The notes: generated from the letters alone by a model not told the origin. A DNA stretch of 64,000 nucleotides from an uncultured Verrucomicrobiae bacterium (GCA_937770485.1 CALJHX010000003.1:248415-312414), one strand, 5' to 3'; positions 1 to 9,062 are shown, counted from the first letter of the stretch. A program made the numbers and translations.

Positions 1-945
1 CAATTCGAGCATGCGCCCGGCGACAAGCAGGCGAATCTCGACAAGGTGCGGCGCTTCACCGCCGAGGCAGCGGAGCAGGGCGTCGAGTTGGTGGTGTTCC
101 CGGAGATGTGCGTCACCGGCTACTGGTTTCTGCGTGACCTGAGCCGCGACGAGTTGCTCGAACTGTCCGAGCCGGTGCCAAACGGAGCGACGACCCAGGA
201 ATTATTGCGCTTGGCCAAACAGCACAACCTGAGCTTGGGCGCCGGTCTGCTCGAGATCAGTGAGGAGGGCGAGATGTTCAACAGCTACGTCGTGGCGATG
301 CCGGATGGACGGACGGTGTGTCACCGGAAGCTGCACGCCTTTGTCAGCGAACACATCGCCAGCGGCAGTGAGTTCACGGTGTTCGATCTGCCCAACGGCA
401 GCCGTGCGGCGATCCTGATTTGCTACGACAATAACCTGTTCGAGAACACCCGGATCGTGGCGTTAAAGGGAGCGGAAATTTTGATCGCGCCGCACCAGAC
501 CGGCGGTTGCCGGACTCCGAGCCCGCGCTGCATGGGCGTGATCGATCAGGCGCTGTGGCACGCAAGGCAGGAAAACCCGGAGGCTATTGAGGCCGAGTTT
601 TACGGCTCGAAAGGCCGCGAGTGGTTGCTGCGCTGGTTGCCGTCGCGGGCGCATGACAACGGAATGTTCCTGATCTTCAGCAACGGCGTCGGCATCGATG
701 GGGACGAGGTGCGAACCGGGAACGCGATGGTGCTCAACCCGTATGGCGAAATTCTTACGGAAACGTGGGTGGCTGACGACAAAATGATCATCGCCGACCT
801 CGAGGCGGAGCAGTTGACGATGAACGTCGGCATGCGCTGGATTCAGTCGCGGCGGCCGGACCTGTACGGGAGCTTGGCCAAGCCAACCGGCCGCGAGATG
901 GACACGCGCACGGTGCGTTTCAAAGGCATCGAGAAATCCAACTGA
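1..945 (+). CDS. Carbon-nitrogen hydrolase (nitrilase superfamily), 5' truncated by window edge
   Basis: The reading frame is open from base 1 with no stop, so the gene begins upstream; the GTG at 46 is only the first start codon inside the window. The product belongs to the nitrilase/amidase superfamily, which hydrolyses non-peptide C-N bonds through a Glu-Lys-Cys triad. All three parts are visible: Glu in FPEMCVTGY (codon at 103), Lys in CHRKLHAF (codon at 328) and the nucleophile Cys in LICYDNN (codon at 421). About 314 residues are present, close to the usual family length, so only a short N-terminus is missing. No signal peptide can be assessed. It converges with the large minus-strand gene that starts 20 bp downstream. 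Substrate (amide, nitrile, carbamoyl compound) cannot be told from the sequence. Confidence 0.9.
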   Translation, partial: QFEHAPGDKQANLDKVRRFTAEAAEQGVELVVFPEMCVTGYWFLRDLSRDELLELSEPVPNGATTQELLRLAKQHNLSLGAGLLEISEEGEMFNSYVVAMPDGRTVCHRKLHAFVSEHIASGSEFTVFDLPNGSRAAILICYDNNLFENTRIVALKGAEILIAPHQTGGCRTPSPRCMGVIDQALWHARQENPEAIEAEFYGSKGREWLLRWLPSRAHDNGMFLIFSNGVGIDGDEVRTGNAMVLNPYGEILTETWVADDKMIIADLEAEQLTMNVGMRWIQSRRPDLYGSLAKPTGREMDTRTVRFKGIEKSN

Positions 946-965
946 ATCGCTTGGCCAAGCGGAGG

Positions 966-3900
966 TCAGCCCTTGGGTACGAGGCGGATGGATTTCAGGT
1001 CGAACAGGAAACCGTCCAACTCACCGGCGGGCCGGATGACGGCGCGTTGCCGGCCTTTCTCAAGCCGGATTGAGCCGAGGTTCCTTTCGCGATAGTCGTC
1101 CCAAGTGTCGGTGCCGCTGACCGGCGCAAGCAACTCGGCGGAGCCAATCTGCAGCCGCAAATGGTTCGCCGTGCTCGCGCCGTCTCGTGCCCAGTCGAAA
1201 TGCACCTCGTACTCACCGGCCGCTTTCGCGTTGAGCGTCCACGCCGCCTTGTCGTTGGCTGACCGCCAAAAACCGAGATTGCCGTATCGCTCCTCGAACA
1301 AAAGTGTATCGCCGTAAATCTCCGCGCTGGCTGCAGTCAGGAGCAGCGCCCCGTCGTTGCCGGTCTTGACGAGCGCGGGAGTGTTGCCGGGCTGGCGCTT
1401 CGGCGGTGTGCCGGTCGAGGTGATGTGGGCGACCAAGTCAGCCAAATCCTGATCACTTAAAACCAGTTCGAGTCCTTCAGGCATGAGTGAACGGCCAAGG
1501 CTCGAGAGGGTGGCGATGTTGGTGCGGAGCAGTTGCCGTTGTTGCCCGGTCAAGTCCATCAGCGTGATGCTGTTGGCGCTCTCGCCGGTGATCATGCCAG
1601 CGAGCCCCGCTCCCTCCCGCGTGGTGACGGCGTAAATCACGAACTGATCCTCGACAGCCTTGTTGGGGTTAAGAATCGCGGTGAGCAGCGCGCGCGGCGT
1701 CTTATCGCCTAGCGAGGCGAGGTTGGGGCCGGCGGCGTTGCCGTTACCGCCCAGGTTGTGGCAGGCGGCGCAATGTGTGGCGAAAAGCGTCTCGCCGCTG
1801 GAGGCCAAGCCGGTGAGGGGGGTGACCTTGGCCAAGCGCTGAGCCACGAGCTCGTCTCGCCCGCTTACTTGATGGCCAAGCAGTTCGAGCGCTTGGTTTT
1901 GGATTTTTGCATCCCGATGCGTGGTGAGAAACTGACGGAAAACCGGGCCGATTTCGTTGGCGGATATTTGTTTGCTCTCGATGGCGGCGAGGAGGCTGTG
2001 GGCGGAGCGATTACCGCCGATCAACTGCTGGAGCACCCGGTTTTTACGGCTGGGCGAATAACTTTTCCAGTTGTCCAAAAGCACCGTTGCCGACGGGTCG
2101 CGCTTGGCCAGTTCCTCCATGCCGACCTCGAACAACTCACTCGGCGCGTTGGCGGTGAGTTGCCCGGCGAGCAGCGAGTCGAGTTCCCTCCGCTCGCCGG
2201 GCAAACTGCAAAGCAGCTCGAGCGCAGCGGCCCGGTCTCCAGGTTTTGCCCTGGCATTTCCTACCATTGCCCGGACAGTTTTCTCAATGTTCGCGTTAGT
2301 CAGCAGTTCGTCCAGCGGCAACTGCCGCTTTCGGGCATGGGCCAGTAGTCCGGACAACGCCTCCATGCGCCACGGCTCCATTTCTGCTGCATCGCGAGTC
2401 AATCGGAGAAGCAGTTTTTTGACGTCAGCGGCTTCGGCCTCGATTGCGGCCAGGCGGAACAGGGGCGTCATCAGCTTGGTGAGTCCGCCGACTTGGGGCT
2501 TGGCCAGTAACGGATCGAGTATTTCGGTGGAACGCCCGACAGCGGATGAGGCGATGGCGGCCTGCAAGTTGGGTTGACCGGCGGAGGCCTTGGCCAAGTG
2601 TCCGAGCAACTCGCCGGCGGTGGGCGAGTCCCATTCACCAAGAGAGAAGGCGAGTTGGCGGCGGACGCGAATTTCGGTGTCGTCAACCAGGCGTCGCAGT
2701 GCTTGCTCAAGCGCATCGTCTGGGCCGGAGCGTAGCAGGGTCTCGCTGACGCGGATGGCGTGTTCGCGGACGCCGGGATGGTGGTCGCTCATGCCGGCAA
2801 CGGCGTGTTCTGCCCGCAATTGGCCAAGGCCCTCGAGTGTGCAGAGTGCGTGCAATCGTGCCTTCGGGTTGGCGCTGGATTGCAGTAGCTTGGTCAGGTG
2901 CTTGGTTGCGGATTTGTGGTTTTGCCGGACGAGCAACTGCTGAGCGGTGTCTCGTTGCCAACCGTTTGGGCTGTCGAGTGCGGCGACGAGTTGGCTGGTG
3001 GTTTTGCTGGCAAGATTGGGGATTGACCTTGGCGTCGTGCCGTCCGGGTAAATCCGGTATATCCGGCCACGGTCCGAGCCGGAACGAAGGTCGATCCGTT
3101 CTTCTACGTCGTTGGGAATCCATTGAGGGTGCTCGAGCACGAGGCGGTAAAAGTCGGCGATCCAGAGCGCCCCGTCCGGCCCGGTCCGGAGGGTGATTGG
3201 GCGGAACCACGCATCACTCGAGGCCAGGAATTCCGGCCCATCGGCGCCCTCGGGACGGCTGCTGGTGAAGCTGACTCCGCTTGGCTGTAGTAGTTCGCGG
3301 CGCACTACGTTGTAGGCCGGTGCGCTGATGAACAGGTGCCGGGCAGACCCTTCGCCGAACAGGTTGTCTCGGTACGGCGTGGGGCTGTTAGCGGCCGTGA
3401 TGTGCTGGAATGTGCCCACGCCATTGAAACGTTGCAACGGTCGACTGATGCCATTGATCTGGTGGGAGCGGTCGTAGTTCCCAAGCGGCTTTCGGGTAGA
3501 GGGCGCGATAAAGTGCGGGTTGCGGCGCAGGTAATGCTCGGGGTGGGTGTAGTGCCAACCGAGACTGGGGTTGTTATTGCCGAACCAGTTGCCCCAGTCG
3601 TCGCGGCGACGTCCATACTGGGTCTGGCCGGTTTGAGTCTGGAACCGGAGCGTGTCAGGGCGGAACCGAAAGTCCCGGCCACGAATGTTCACCGATAAGC
3701 CGGTGCCGGGCGAGGTGACAATCCCGCCGCTGTCGCCGTTGGCACAGTACACCCAATTGTCGAGTCCATACTCGAATCCGTTCATTCGGTGCTGTTGGTT
3801 TCCCTCATGAAAGCCGGTGAAGAGCACGCGGGTTTCGTTGGCCTTGCCGTCGCCATTTGTGTCGCGAGCGAAAAGGATGTCTGGGGTGGCGCTGATGAGG

Positions 3901-6086
3901 ACGCCGTCGCGCCACGGCATGACACCGTTGGGGAAGGGCAGGCCATCGAGAAAAACAGTGGAGTGGTCGTAGCGGCCGTCATTATCACGATCCTCCAGCC
4001 AGCGAACGCGCCCTCCGTGTTGCCCTTTGCCGTCGAGGCCTAGTGGATAGTCGGCCATCTCGGCGACCCACAACCGCCCTCCTGCATCCCAATCGAAGGC
4101 TACCGGATCCGCCACCAGCGGTTCAGCGACCATCAACTCGATCTGGTAGCCGGGGAGCAGTTTTATCGACCGGAGTGATTCCTGTGGGGACTTTGGCAGT
4201 GGTAGTGCACCCCTCAGCAGGTTGTCATACGAGCGGCGGTCAACAAGATTAGGTAGATGGGCCGTGTCCTCGTTTTGAATCCATAAATGTCGCGAATGAA
4301 ACCAAGCCCCGTTATTGTTGTGCGCTCCGCCTCGTACGATCATCGGGATGGCATTCGAGTCACTTCGTGGACCGGCCATGACTTCACGAGGCCAGCCGAT
4401 ATTCCAGCCGTCGATCGGTTGTGGAATGTAAATGTTCAGTGAGTAACGTGATTCATTCGACTGGATGACGTCGAGAAAACCGTCCTCGTTGATATCGACA
4501 AACCGGGTGCCGTTGTCGCTGCCGTCCTGCCGGACGATCGTCACACCCGGCGGGAGATTGAATGTCGCCGGTTGCCACTGCTTGCGTGACGGCACCCATT
4601 TGAGAACGGCCTGGGTGTCCGGGTTGCCGACGATGATTTCGCAGATGCCATCGTTGTCCGTGTCGCGCAGGCGAACGCCGTTGTCGCGAGTGGTGTCGAC
4701 GGTTTTGATCGATTGGCCAAGCCCTCGCAGCATCGCGGGATCCTCGATCCATGTTTCACCGTCGAAATGCCAGATGCCTTTCTCGTGATTGTTGCTGATG
4801 AAGAACGAGGCGTTGTCGCTTGGCTGCAGGATGCCGAATCTGATTCCGGCGTCAGTGCGGGTTCCGTCGGTGGCGATCTGCACGAGTTGCACCGGGAACG
4901 TTGTGGTTTTCCAGCGCTTGGCCTGCGGATCCCAAACGCGGGTTTGCCGTAGGTGTTCATTGCTGATTACTGCGTCCATGAAACCGTCGTTATTGAGGTC
5001 GAGCAACCGGATGCCGTTGTCCTGTCCGTTGGCTGCGCGAAGCGCTTGGCCGCCGAGAAGGTTGTTCGTGAGTCGTTCGCGGGCCTCGTGAAAACTGAGG
5101 AACTTCACATTGCTGCCGTGCTTGGCGGTGATGTGATCGATCCACTCAATCATTTGCGAGGCTTTGACCCAACCGTGTGGGTGAAAGACAAAGTTGAAAA
5201 TGCCCTGCTTGAGGACGGTGGCGTCGATGGCGGCTTCCCAGTCCCTGACTGTCACCGGGTTGCTTGACCCGTGGAGGTGCTGCGCTTCCCAATCGCTGGG
5301 AACCATGCATGGCATCTCCCAAATCGTGCTACCTATGGCGTACGGGTAGGGGTAGTTTTCGATCGTGACGACGTACGAGTCGAACGGAACGTATTTTTCA
5401 AACTTGGGTTTGCCGTCCGAATCGGTGACGAGGTTGGCGGGCAGCACCGGGTCGGCTTGGGTGAAAATATTGAACACGGAACTGTCCATCTCGAGAAATT
5501 GTCCGGCAGGATTATTGCGCATCAATAACTCGGAAAACACGCGTGGGCTAGGCGTGTTTTGGGAGTCGCAACACGGCGTACGGAAGGCGACCGGCAGGTT
5601 GTTGGGGATGTGGTTCATCAGGTCCACGCCGCCGTGGTAGGTATTGGCTGCTGCCGTGAAGTTGCCCTTGGCCAAAATGGGGCAGGGATGGGTCAGCGTG
5701 TGAACCTCGATGCTAAGTCCGTCACTGAACCATTGCTGCAGAAGGGGTTCACTTGGAGTGATGGTATTACAAAAGATACTGATCGGGGCGCGTCCATCGA
5801 TTTGCTTGAGCCGATCCAGGATGGGGCGGCAGAACGACTCGTAGATTTTGGGGTCGCGCATATCGTCAATGCCAAGGGTCACAACGGCCTCAACGCCTTT
5901 TTCACCAACCCACTGCGGCGTGGTCAATTTCGGGAACGTGAGCCCAACATGAAAGGGGTCTTCTCCATCAAGGTAGGCCAGTCGGTTTGCGGGAGAGCCA
6001 GAGTGGGCTTGGCTAAGCGTTGTCATTAGGAGAACAACGGTAAAAGACGCTTGTGTAAAGCGAAGCAGCATGAGATTCTTATGCAT
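966..6086 (-). CDS. Secreted fusion: deacetylase-like, VCBS, PVC-type dehydrogenase propeller, HEAT, cytochrome c
   Basis: A 1706-residue exported protein with signal peptide (residues 1-28, cut near SQAHS). Residues about 60-340 look like a NodB/polysaccharide deacetylase fold, with an Asp pair in GIDDMRD (74-75) and the His pair HTLTH (129, 133). Residues about 345-600 are FG-GAP/VCBS-like (LLDLNNDGFMDAVISN). From about 650 (LLPGYQIELMVAEPLVADP) follows a PVC-type membrane-bound dehydrogenase propeller, then HEAT-like repeats, then a c-type haem site CAACH (C1439, C1442, H1443) with a PVC-type tail, and a final CBM-like beta domain from about 1575. The dehydrogenase/HEAT/cytochrome core is a common Planctomycetes/Verrucomicrobia architecture thought to act in periplasmic oxidation of sugars. 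The N-terminal deacetylase-like module suggests a polysaccharide substrate, which is inference. It is convergent with the nitrilase gene. Confidence 0.85.
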   Translation of the reverse strand: MHKNLMLLRFTQASFTVVLLMTTLSQAHSGSPANRLAYLDGEDPFHVGLTFPKLTTPQWVGEKGVEAVVTLGIDDMRDPKIYESFCRPILDRLKQIDGRAPISIFCNTITPSEPLLQQWFSDGLSIEVHTLTHPCPILAKGNFTAAANTYHGGVDLMNHIPNNLPVAFRTPCCDSQNTPSPRVFSELLMRNNPAGQFLEMDSSVFNIFTQADPVLPANLVTDSDGKPKFEKYVPFDSYVVTIENYPYPYAIGSTIWEMPCMVPSDWEAQHLHGSSNPVTVRDWEAAIDATVLKQGIFNFVFHPHGWVKASQMIEWIDHITAKHGSNVKFLSFHEARERLTNNLLGGQALRAANGQDNGIRLLDLNNDGFMDAVISNEHLRQTRVWDPQAKRWKTTTFPVQLVQIATDGTRTDAGIRFGILQPSDNASFFISNNHEKGIWHFDGETWIEDPAMLRGLGQSIKTVDTTRDNGVRLRDTDNDGICEIIVGNPDTQAVLKWVPSRKQWQPATFNLPPGVTIVRQDGSDNGTRFVDINEDGFLDVIQSNESRYSLNIYIPQPIDGWNIGWPREVMAGPRSDSNAIPMIVRGGAHNNNGAWFHSRHLWIQNEDTAHLPNLVDRRSYDNLLRGALPLPKSPQESLRSIKLLPGYQIELMVAEPLVADPVAFDWDAGGRLWVAEMADYPLGLDGKGQHGGRVRWLEDRDNDGRYDHSTVFLDGLPFPNGVMPWRDGVLISATPDILFARDTNGDGKANETRVLFTGFHEGNQQHRMNGFEYGLDNWVYCANGDSGGIVTSPGTGLSVNIRGRDFRFRPDTLRFQTQTGQTQYGRRRDDWGNWFGNNNPSLGWHYTHPEHYLRRNPHFIAPSTRKPLGNYDRSHQINGISRPLQRFNGVGTFQHITAANSPTPYRDNLFGEGSARHLFISAPAYNVVRRELLQPSGVSFTSSRPEGADGPEFLASSDAWFRPITLRTGPDGALWIADFYRLVLEHPQWIPNDVEERIDLRSGSDRGRIYRIYPDGTTPRSIPNLASKTTSQLVAALDSPNGWQRDTAQQLLVRQNHKSATKHLTKLLQSSANPKARLHALCTLEGLGQLRAEHAVAGMSDHHPGVREHAIRVSETLLRSGPDDALEQALRRLVDDTEIRVRRQLAFSLGEWDSPTAGELLGHLAKASAGQPNLQAAIASSAVGRSTEILDPLLAKPQVGGLTKLMTPLFRLAAIEAEAADVKKLLLRLTRDAAEMEPWRMEALSGLLAHARKRQLPLDELLTNANIEKTVRAMVGNARAKPGDRAAALELLCSLPGERRELDSLLAGQLTANAPSELFEVGMEELAKRDPSATVLLDNWKSYSPSRKNRVLQQLIGGNRSAHSLLAAIESKQISANEIGPVFRQFLTTHRDAKIQNQALELLGHQVSGRDELVAQRLAKVTPLTGLASSGETLFATHCAACHNLGGNGNAAGPNLASLGDKTPRALLTAILNPNKAVEDQFVIYAVTTREGAGLAGMITGESANSITLMDLTGQQRQLLRTNIATLSSLGRSLMPEGLELVLSDQDLADLVAHITSTGTPPKRQPGNTPALVKTGNDGALLLTAASAEIYGDTLLFEERYGNLGFWRSANDKAAWTLNAKAAGEYEVHFDWARDGASTANHLRLQIGSAELLAPVSGTDTWDDYRERNLGSIRLEKGRQRAVIRPAGELDGFLFDLKSIRLVPKG

Positions 6087-6204
6087 TTACGTAAACCAGT
6101 TACTTTGCCCTTGGCCAAGCGTTCTTACAAGTTTTTAGACTGTTTTCTATTAATGCTAAAAAAGTCTCAAATATTTTTTATTAAAACCTTAAAGTCATTA
6201 AAAT
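6087..6204. other. AT-rich intergenic, probable promoter region between divergent genes
   Basis: This gap separates the divergent minus-strand fusion gene from the pfkB unit. It starts with a TTGGCCAA palindrome (6111-6118) and then turns abruptly AT-rich, which marks the left edge of the 6.1-9.15 kb AT-rich island. It must hold promoters for both directions, but I cannot place -10/-35 boxes with confidence. Confidence 0.4.
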
Positions 6205-6303
6205 ATGACTAAATTAGTGAAGTTCGAGCCGCCGGAAAACTCAGCAGAATTGTCTGATTGGCTTGAATCGCTTTTCCCGAAACAATTCTATCGTGTGAAA
6301 TAG
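6205..6303 (+). CDS. Possible 32-residue leader ORF coupled to pfkB-family gene
   Basis: An ATG at 6205 opens a 32-codon frame ending at TAG 6301-6303. It begins MTKLVKFEPPENSAELSDW. The stop codon overlaps the Shine-Dalgarno sequence of the next gene (GGAGGAG, 6303-6309), the arrangement expected for translational coupling. No family is recognised, there is no signal peptide or membrane segment, and no clear ribosome site of its own. It could be a regulatory leader, a real small protein or a chance ORF. Confidence 0.35.
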   Translation: MTKLVKFEPPENSAELSDWLESLFPKQFYRVK

Positions 6304-6309
6304 GAGGAG
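6303..6309 (+). promoter_or_regulatory. Strong Shine-Dalgarno site of the PfkB gene
   Basis: GGAGGAG lies 9 nt before the ATG at 6319 and overlaps the stop of the upstream 32-codon ORF. It is one of the few canonical ribosome sites noticed in this window and fixes the start of the kinase. Confidence 0.7.
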
Positions 6310-6318
6310 TAATCTAAA

Positions 6319-7218
6319 ATGAAATTATCAATTTTGGGCTTAGGTACGATCGTCGTAGATCATCAAGTGCGGTTGCAGCGGCTTCCTGAGCCTGATACGA
6401 AAGCAGAAGTTCTTTCGGATTCTTATCAAGTAGGGGGGCCAGTGCCGACGTCTTTGGCTTTGTTATCTCGGTTTGGAGCTGAGACTAGCTTTATAGGCAA
6501 GTGGTCAACGGATGAATGGGGCGAGATGATTGAGTTAGATTTGAGTCGATCGGGAGTTAGCACGGGATCGGCATTAGTTTCACCCGAGGTACGATCCGGG
6601 TTTGCGCATGTATGGGTGGAGGAAGAGACCGGGCGTAGGAGTATTGCTGCATATAGGGGGAGCCATTTGGTGGAATCAGAGGAGTTGGAGGGTGTTAATT
6701 GGGAAGCCTATCACGCATTGCATTTGGATGGTTGGTCGACAGAGGCTGCGATTGAAGCTGCTCGGCAAATGAAAGCTGTTGGTGGGAGAATATCTGTTGA
6801 TTTGGGATCACCAAAACCCGACTTGAAGATCTTGGTGGGATTGGTCGACTGGGTGAACTGCCCTTTGCGATTGTTAGAAACTCTTTACCCGGGGGAAGAG
6901 GTTGAGAAGGCTGGGCGTAGGTTGATCGAGATGGGCGCATCTGAGGTAACTGTGACTAATGGTGATGCTGGCGCGTGGTTGATCGGAGTGGACGGCATGA
7001 AGTATCAACGTGCATTCTCAATACAAGCAGTAGACACGAATGGAGCTGGAGACGTGTTCTCTGGGGCGATGATTTATGGGGCGTTTAGGGAATGGGGTCC
7101 GGAACGACGATTGCGTTTTGCTTCGGCAGCGGCGGCACTCAAGTGTTGTGCTGCCGGGAACCGAGAGGCATTACCAACTTTGAAACAGGTCGAATCATTC
7201 CTTTTGGAAATGTCTTAA
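6319..7218 (+). CDS. PfkB/ribokinase-family sugar kinase
   Basis: A 299-residue cytoplasmic kinase, the normal size for the PfkB family, which phosphorylates sugars or nucleosides with ATP. The N-terminal part has the family's LGLGTIVVDH strand and a Gly-rich substrate segment (YQVGGPVPTSLALLSRFGA). The C-terminal PfkB signature is DTNGAGDVFSG, giving anion-hole glycines and catalytic Asp245. The start is fixed by a strong GGAGGAG site. It stands alone with no sugar transporter or regulator, so the substrate is open; KDG, ribose, fructose and nucleosides are all possible. Its base composition is more AT-rich than the flanking 0-6 and 9-21 kb genes, so it may have been acquired. Confidence 0.88.
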   Translation: MKLSILGLGTIVVDHQVRLQRLPEPDTKAEVLSDSYQVGGPVPTSLALLSRFGAETSFIGKWSTDEWGEMIELDLSRSGVSTGSALVSPEVRSGFAHVWVEEETGRRSIAAYRGSHLVESEELEGVNWEAYHALHLDGWSTEAAIEAARQMKAVGGRISVDLGSPKPDLKILVGLVDWVNCPLRLLETLYPGEEVEKAGRRLIEMGASEVTVTNGDAGAWLIGVDGMKYQRAFSIQAVDTNGAGDVFSGAMIYGAFREWGPERRLRFASAAAALKCCAAGNREALPTLKQVESFLLEMS

Positions 7219-7654
7219 AGTTGCTGTGCTAAAGATTGTATATGGACCAAGGAATTCGTTATGTGCACATAACACAATAAGTGAAAACTAGTATTTTAGC
7301 TGAATGGGTCTGGCAAAATGAGAGCGGATGAACTCACCATGAACTTTATTTTTATGAGAGTTAAAACTCCAAGTTTTGGCCAAAAAAAAGTAGCCACCGA
7401 TATTATCAATAAATTATTCCTGTTTTAGCGTGGGATTCTATGTGCTTTTTACAAACAAAGCCGGAAACTCATTGATTGATCATATTCCCCTACCGTATTC
7501 AGAGAAGGAAATGATCTTGATGCATAAACAGTGAGCAATAATTGATGACTTGGGGTTATAAATAAGTCTTTTTAAAAGTTTTATCTGTAACTTTTTCTGA
7601 TTCTTTAACGACTATAAGCTAACCATTAGATGGTTTTAAATCGAGAATAATAAA
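7219..7654. other. AT-rich intergenic region, no gene seen
   Basis: There are 436 bases without a convincing ORF. It contains the palindrome at 7258-7273 and one TTGGCCAA at 7376. The rest is AT-rich and presumably holds the promoter of the repeat-rich gene at 7655, but no site can be placed. Confidence 0.5.
7258..7273. promoter_or_regulatory. Perfect 16-nt palindrome, candidate operator
   Basis: GTTATGTGCACATAAC is a perfect inverted repeat 40 bp after the kinase stop. It has the size and symmetry of a dimeric regulator operator, but it lies far (about 380 bp) from the next start and no cognate regulator is nearby. It has no T-run, so it does not look like a terminator. Confidence 0.3.
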
Positions 7655-8788
7655 ATGAAACTAAGAAAAACAATCCCACTATTTGCCGGCATTTTAATTG
7701 GATCAGGAATGCTAACATCTTTATTTGCTGAAAGTGACAGAAACAAAAGAGAGTTGTTATCCAAGAAAGAACTCACCAAAAAATATGATAGAAATGGTGA
7801 TGGACAGTTAGATTACCGTGAGAAGATGAGCTTTCTTCGTGGTCTTAATGACGAAGAAAAAGCTGCATACAAAAAGCATTTTACCGGATTGAGCCAAAAT
7901 AATTCAAGTCACAATGACCGTGAGCACGGGGAGAGGGAACACAATGATGGTGAGCACGGGGAGCGGGAACACAATGACCGTGAGCACGGGGAGCGGGAAC
8001 ACAATGACCGTGAGCACGGGGAGAGGGAACACAATGATCGTGAGCACGGGGAGAGGGAACACAATGACCGTGAGCACGGGGAGAAGGAACACAATGACCG
8101 TGAGCACGGGGAGAAGGAACACAATGACCGTGAGCACGGGGAGAGGGAACACAATGACCGTGAGCACGGGGAGCGGGAACACAATGACCGTGAGCACGGG
8201 GAGCGGGAACACAATGACCGTGAGCGCGGGGAGCGGGAACACAATGACCGTGAGCGCGGGGAGAGTCGCGGATGGTTTGCAGGTGGTCCTTCCTTGAGAT
8301 TAATTGAAAGGTGGAAAAACCGCCGAGAGGTTTTTTATCGCAAAAAAAACAACCCTAATGCACGAAGTGGTTACAGAGGGTCGCGAGGCCCGATAGGCCC
8401 CAATGCACGAAGTGGTTACAGAGGGTCACGAGGCCCGATAGGCCCCAATGCACGAAGTGGTTACAGAGGGTCACGAGGCCCGATAGGCCCCAATGCACGG
8501 AGCGGTTACAGAGGGTCACGAGGCCCGATAGGCCCCAATGCACGGAGCGGTTACAGAGGGTCACGAGGCCCGATAGGCCCCAATGCACGAAGTGGTTATA
8601 GAGGGTCACGAGATACGAGGCCTACACAAGATAGAGGTTGGAAAAGAAATCGTTCGCATAATGAAGTACGTCGAGCAGGAAGAGGGTCAGCAAGCTCGAA
8701 GCGTTCACAAGCCCAAGGTAGGAAAAGAGATCGTTCACGGGGTAATATCCAAACTAAGCATAAAAACAGGCGAGTTAATCGTCGCTAG
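7655..8788 (+). CDS. Secreted EF-hand protein with two tandem-repeat low-complexity domains
   Basis: A 377-residue protein with a signal peptide (1-25, cut near SLFA) and one EF-hand loop DRNGDGQLDYRE (45-56). Residues 86-205 are twelve copies of a 10-residue, extremely hydrophilic unit HNDREHGERE. Residues about 235-320 are six copies of a 15-residue, Gly/Arg-rich unit NARSGYRGSRGPIGP, recalling collagen-like or RNA-binding RGG sequences. The C-terminus is Arg/Lys-rich. Such a highly charged secreted protein could bind metal, polyanions or nucleic acid, which is inference only. No enzyme domain is seen. The repeats are nearly identical at DNA level, so copy number is probably unstable. Confidence 0.7.
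   Translation: MKLRKTIPLFAGILIGSGMLTSLFAESDRNKRELLSKKELTKKYDRNGDGQLDYREKMSFLRGLNDEEKAAYKKHFTGLSQNNSSHNDREHGEREHNDGEHGEREHNDREHGEREHNDREHGEREHNDREHGEREHNDREHGEKEHNDREHGEKEHNDREHGEREHNDREHGEREHNDREHGEREHNDRERGEREHNDRERGESRGWFAGGPSLRLIERWKNRREVFYRKKNNPNARSGYRGSRGPIGPNARSGYRGSRGPIGPNARSGYRGSRGPIGPNARSGYRGSRGPIGPNARSGYRGSRGPIGPNARSGYRGSRDTRPTQDRGWKRNRSHNEVRRAGRGSASSKRSQAQGRKRDRSRGNIQTKHKNRRVNRR
7911..8270 (+). repeat. 30-bp tandem repeat, 12 copies
   Basis: Twelve head-to-tail 30-bp units encode HNDREHGERE and variants (one with G for R, two with K for R, last two with RERGE). The units differ by only one or two bases, which points to recent expansion or ongoing homogenisation. The unit length is a multiple of three and lacks stops in several frames, so copy-number change keeps the gene open. 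Confidence 0.95.
8357..8611 (+). repeat. 45-bp tandem repeat, 6 copies (last partial)
   Basis: Units starting at 8357, 8402, 8447, 8492, 8537 and 8582 encode NARSGYRGSRGPIGP; the last diverges after GYRGSR. It is unrelated in sequence to the 30-bp array in the same gene, so two separate repeat expansions occurred in one protein. Confidence 0.93.
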
Positions 8789-8822
8789 CCAATAGTCATT
8801 CTAATTGAAAGCGAGTTCCGAC

Positions 8823-8846
8823 CGTAGTGCTATGGCACGTTTTTTA
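8823..8846 (+). terminator. Weak candidate intrinsic terminator
   Basis: A short stem GTGC-TATG-GCAC (8827-8838) is followed after one base by six T residues, 40 bp downstream of the repeat-rich gene. The stem is only four pairs, so this is a weak call. Confidence 0.35.
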
Positions 8847-9062
8847 TTCAATGCCATAAAATATCACCTTGAAAAACATTCTCCTTATGGTGAAAAGGAG
8901 AGAACGGAAATGAAGATTATTTTGACAAGTATAAGCTAAAGATATAATCCGCGAAAAGTATGACTTGATAGAGTCCAGTTAGTGTCAGAGCATTCGTCTT
9001 TTTACTGAAAACTATGATTCTTAAACATTTAGCGACCTGATTGTTGGCGCGTAATTGACAAT
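8847..9062. other. Intergenic, no gene seen
   Basis: AT-rich DNA between the repeat gene and the tRNA-like sequence. No ORF or structural element could be supported. Confidence 0.4.

Noticed and set aside
1758..2577. Plus-strand open frames opposite the 1706-residue gene
   Set aside because: Shadows in GC-rich coding DNA; the minus strand carries signal peptide, haem site and domain motifs.
7911..8270. Possible CRISPR array
   Set aside because: Units are contiguous with no spacers, in frame within a protein gene, and no cas genes are present.
7904..8297. Several long open frames on both strands across the 30-bp repeat
   Set aside because: They exist only because the repeat unit lacks stops in those frames; they have no independent start signals or non-repeat sequence.
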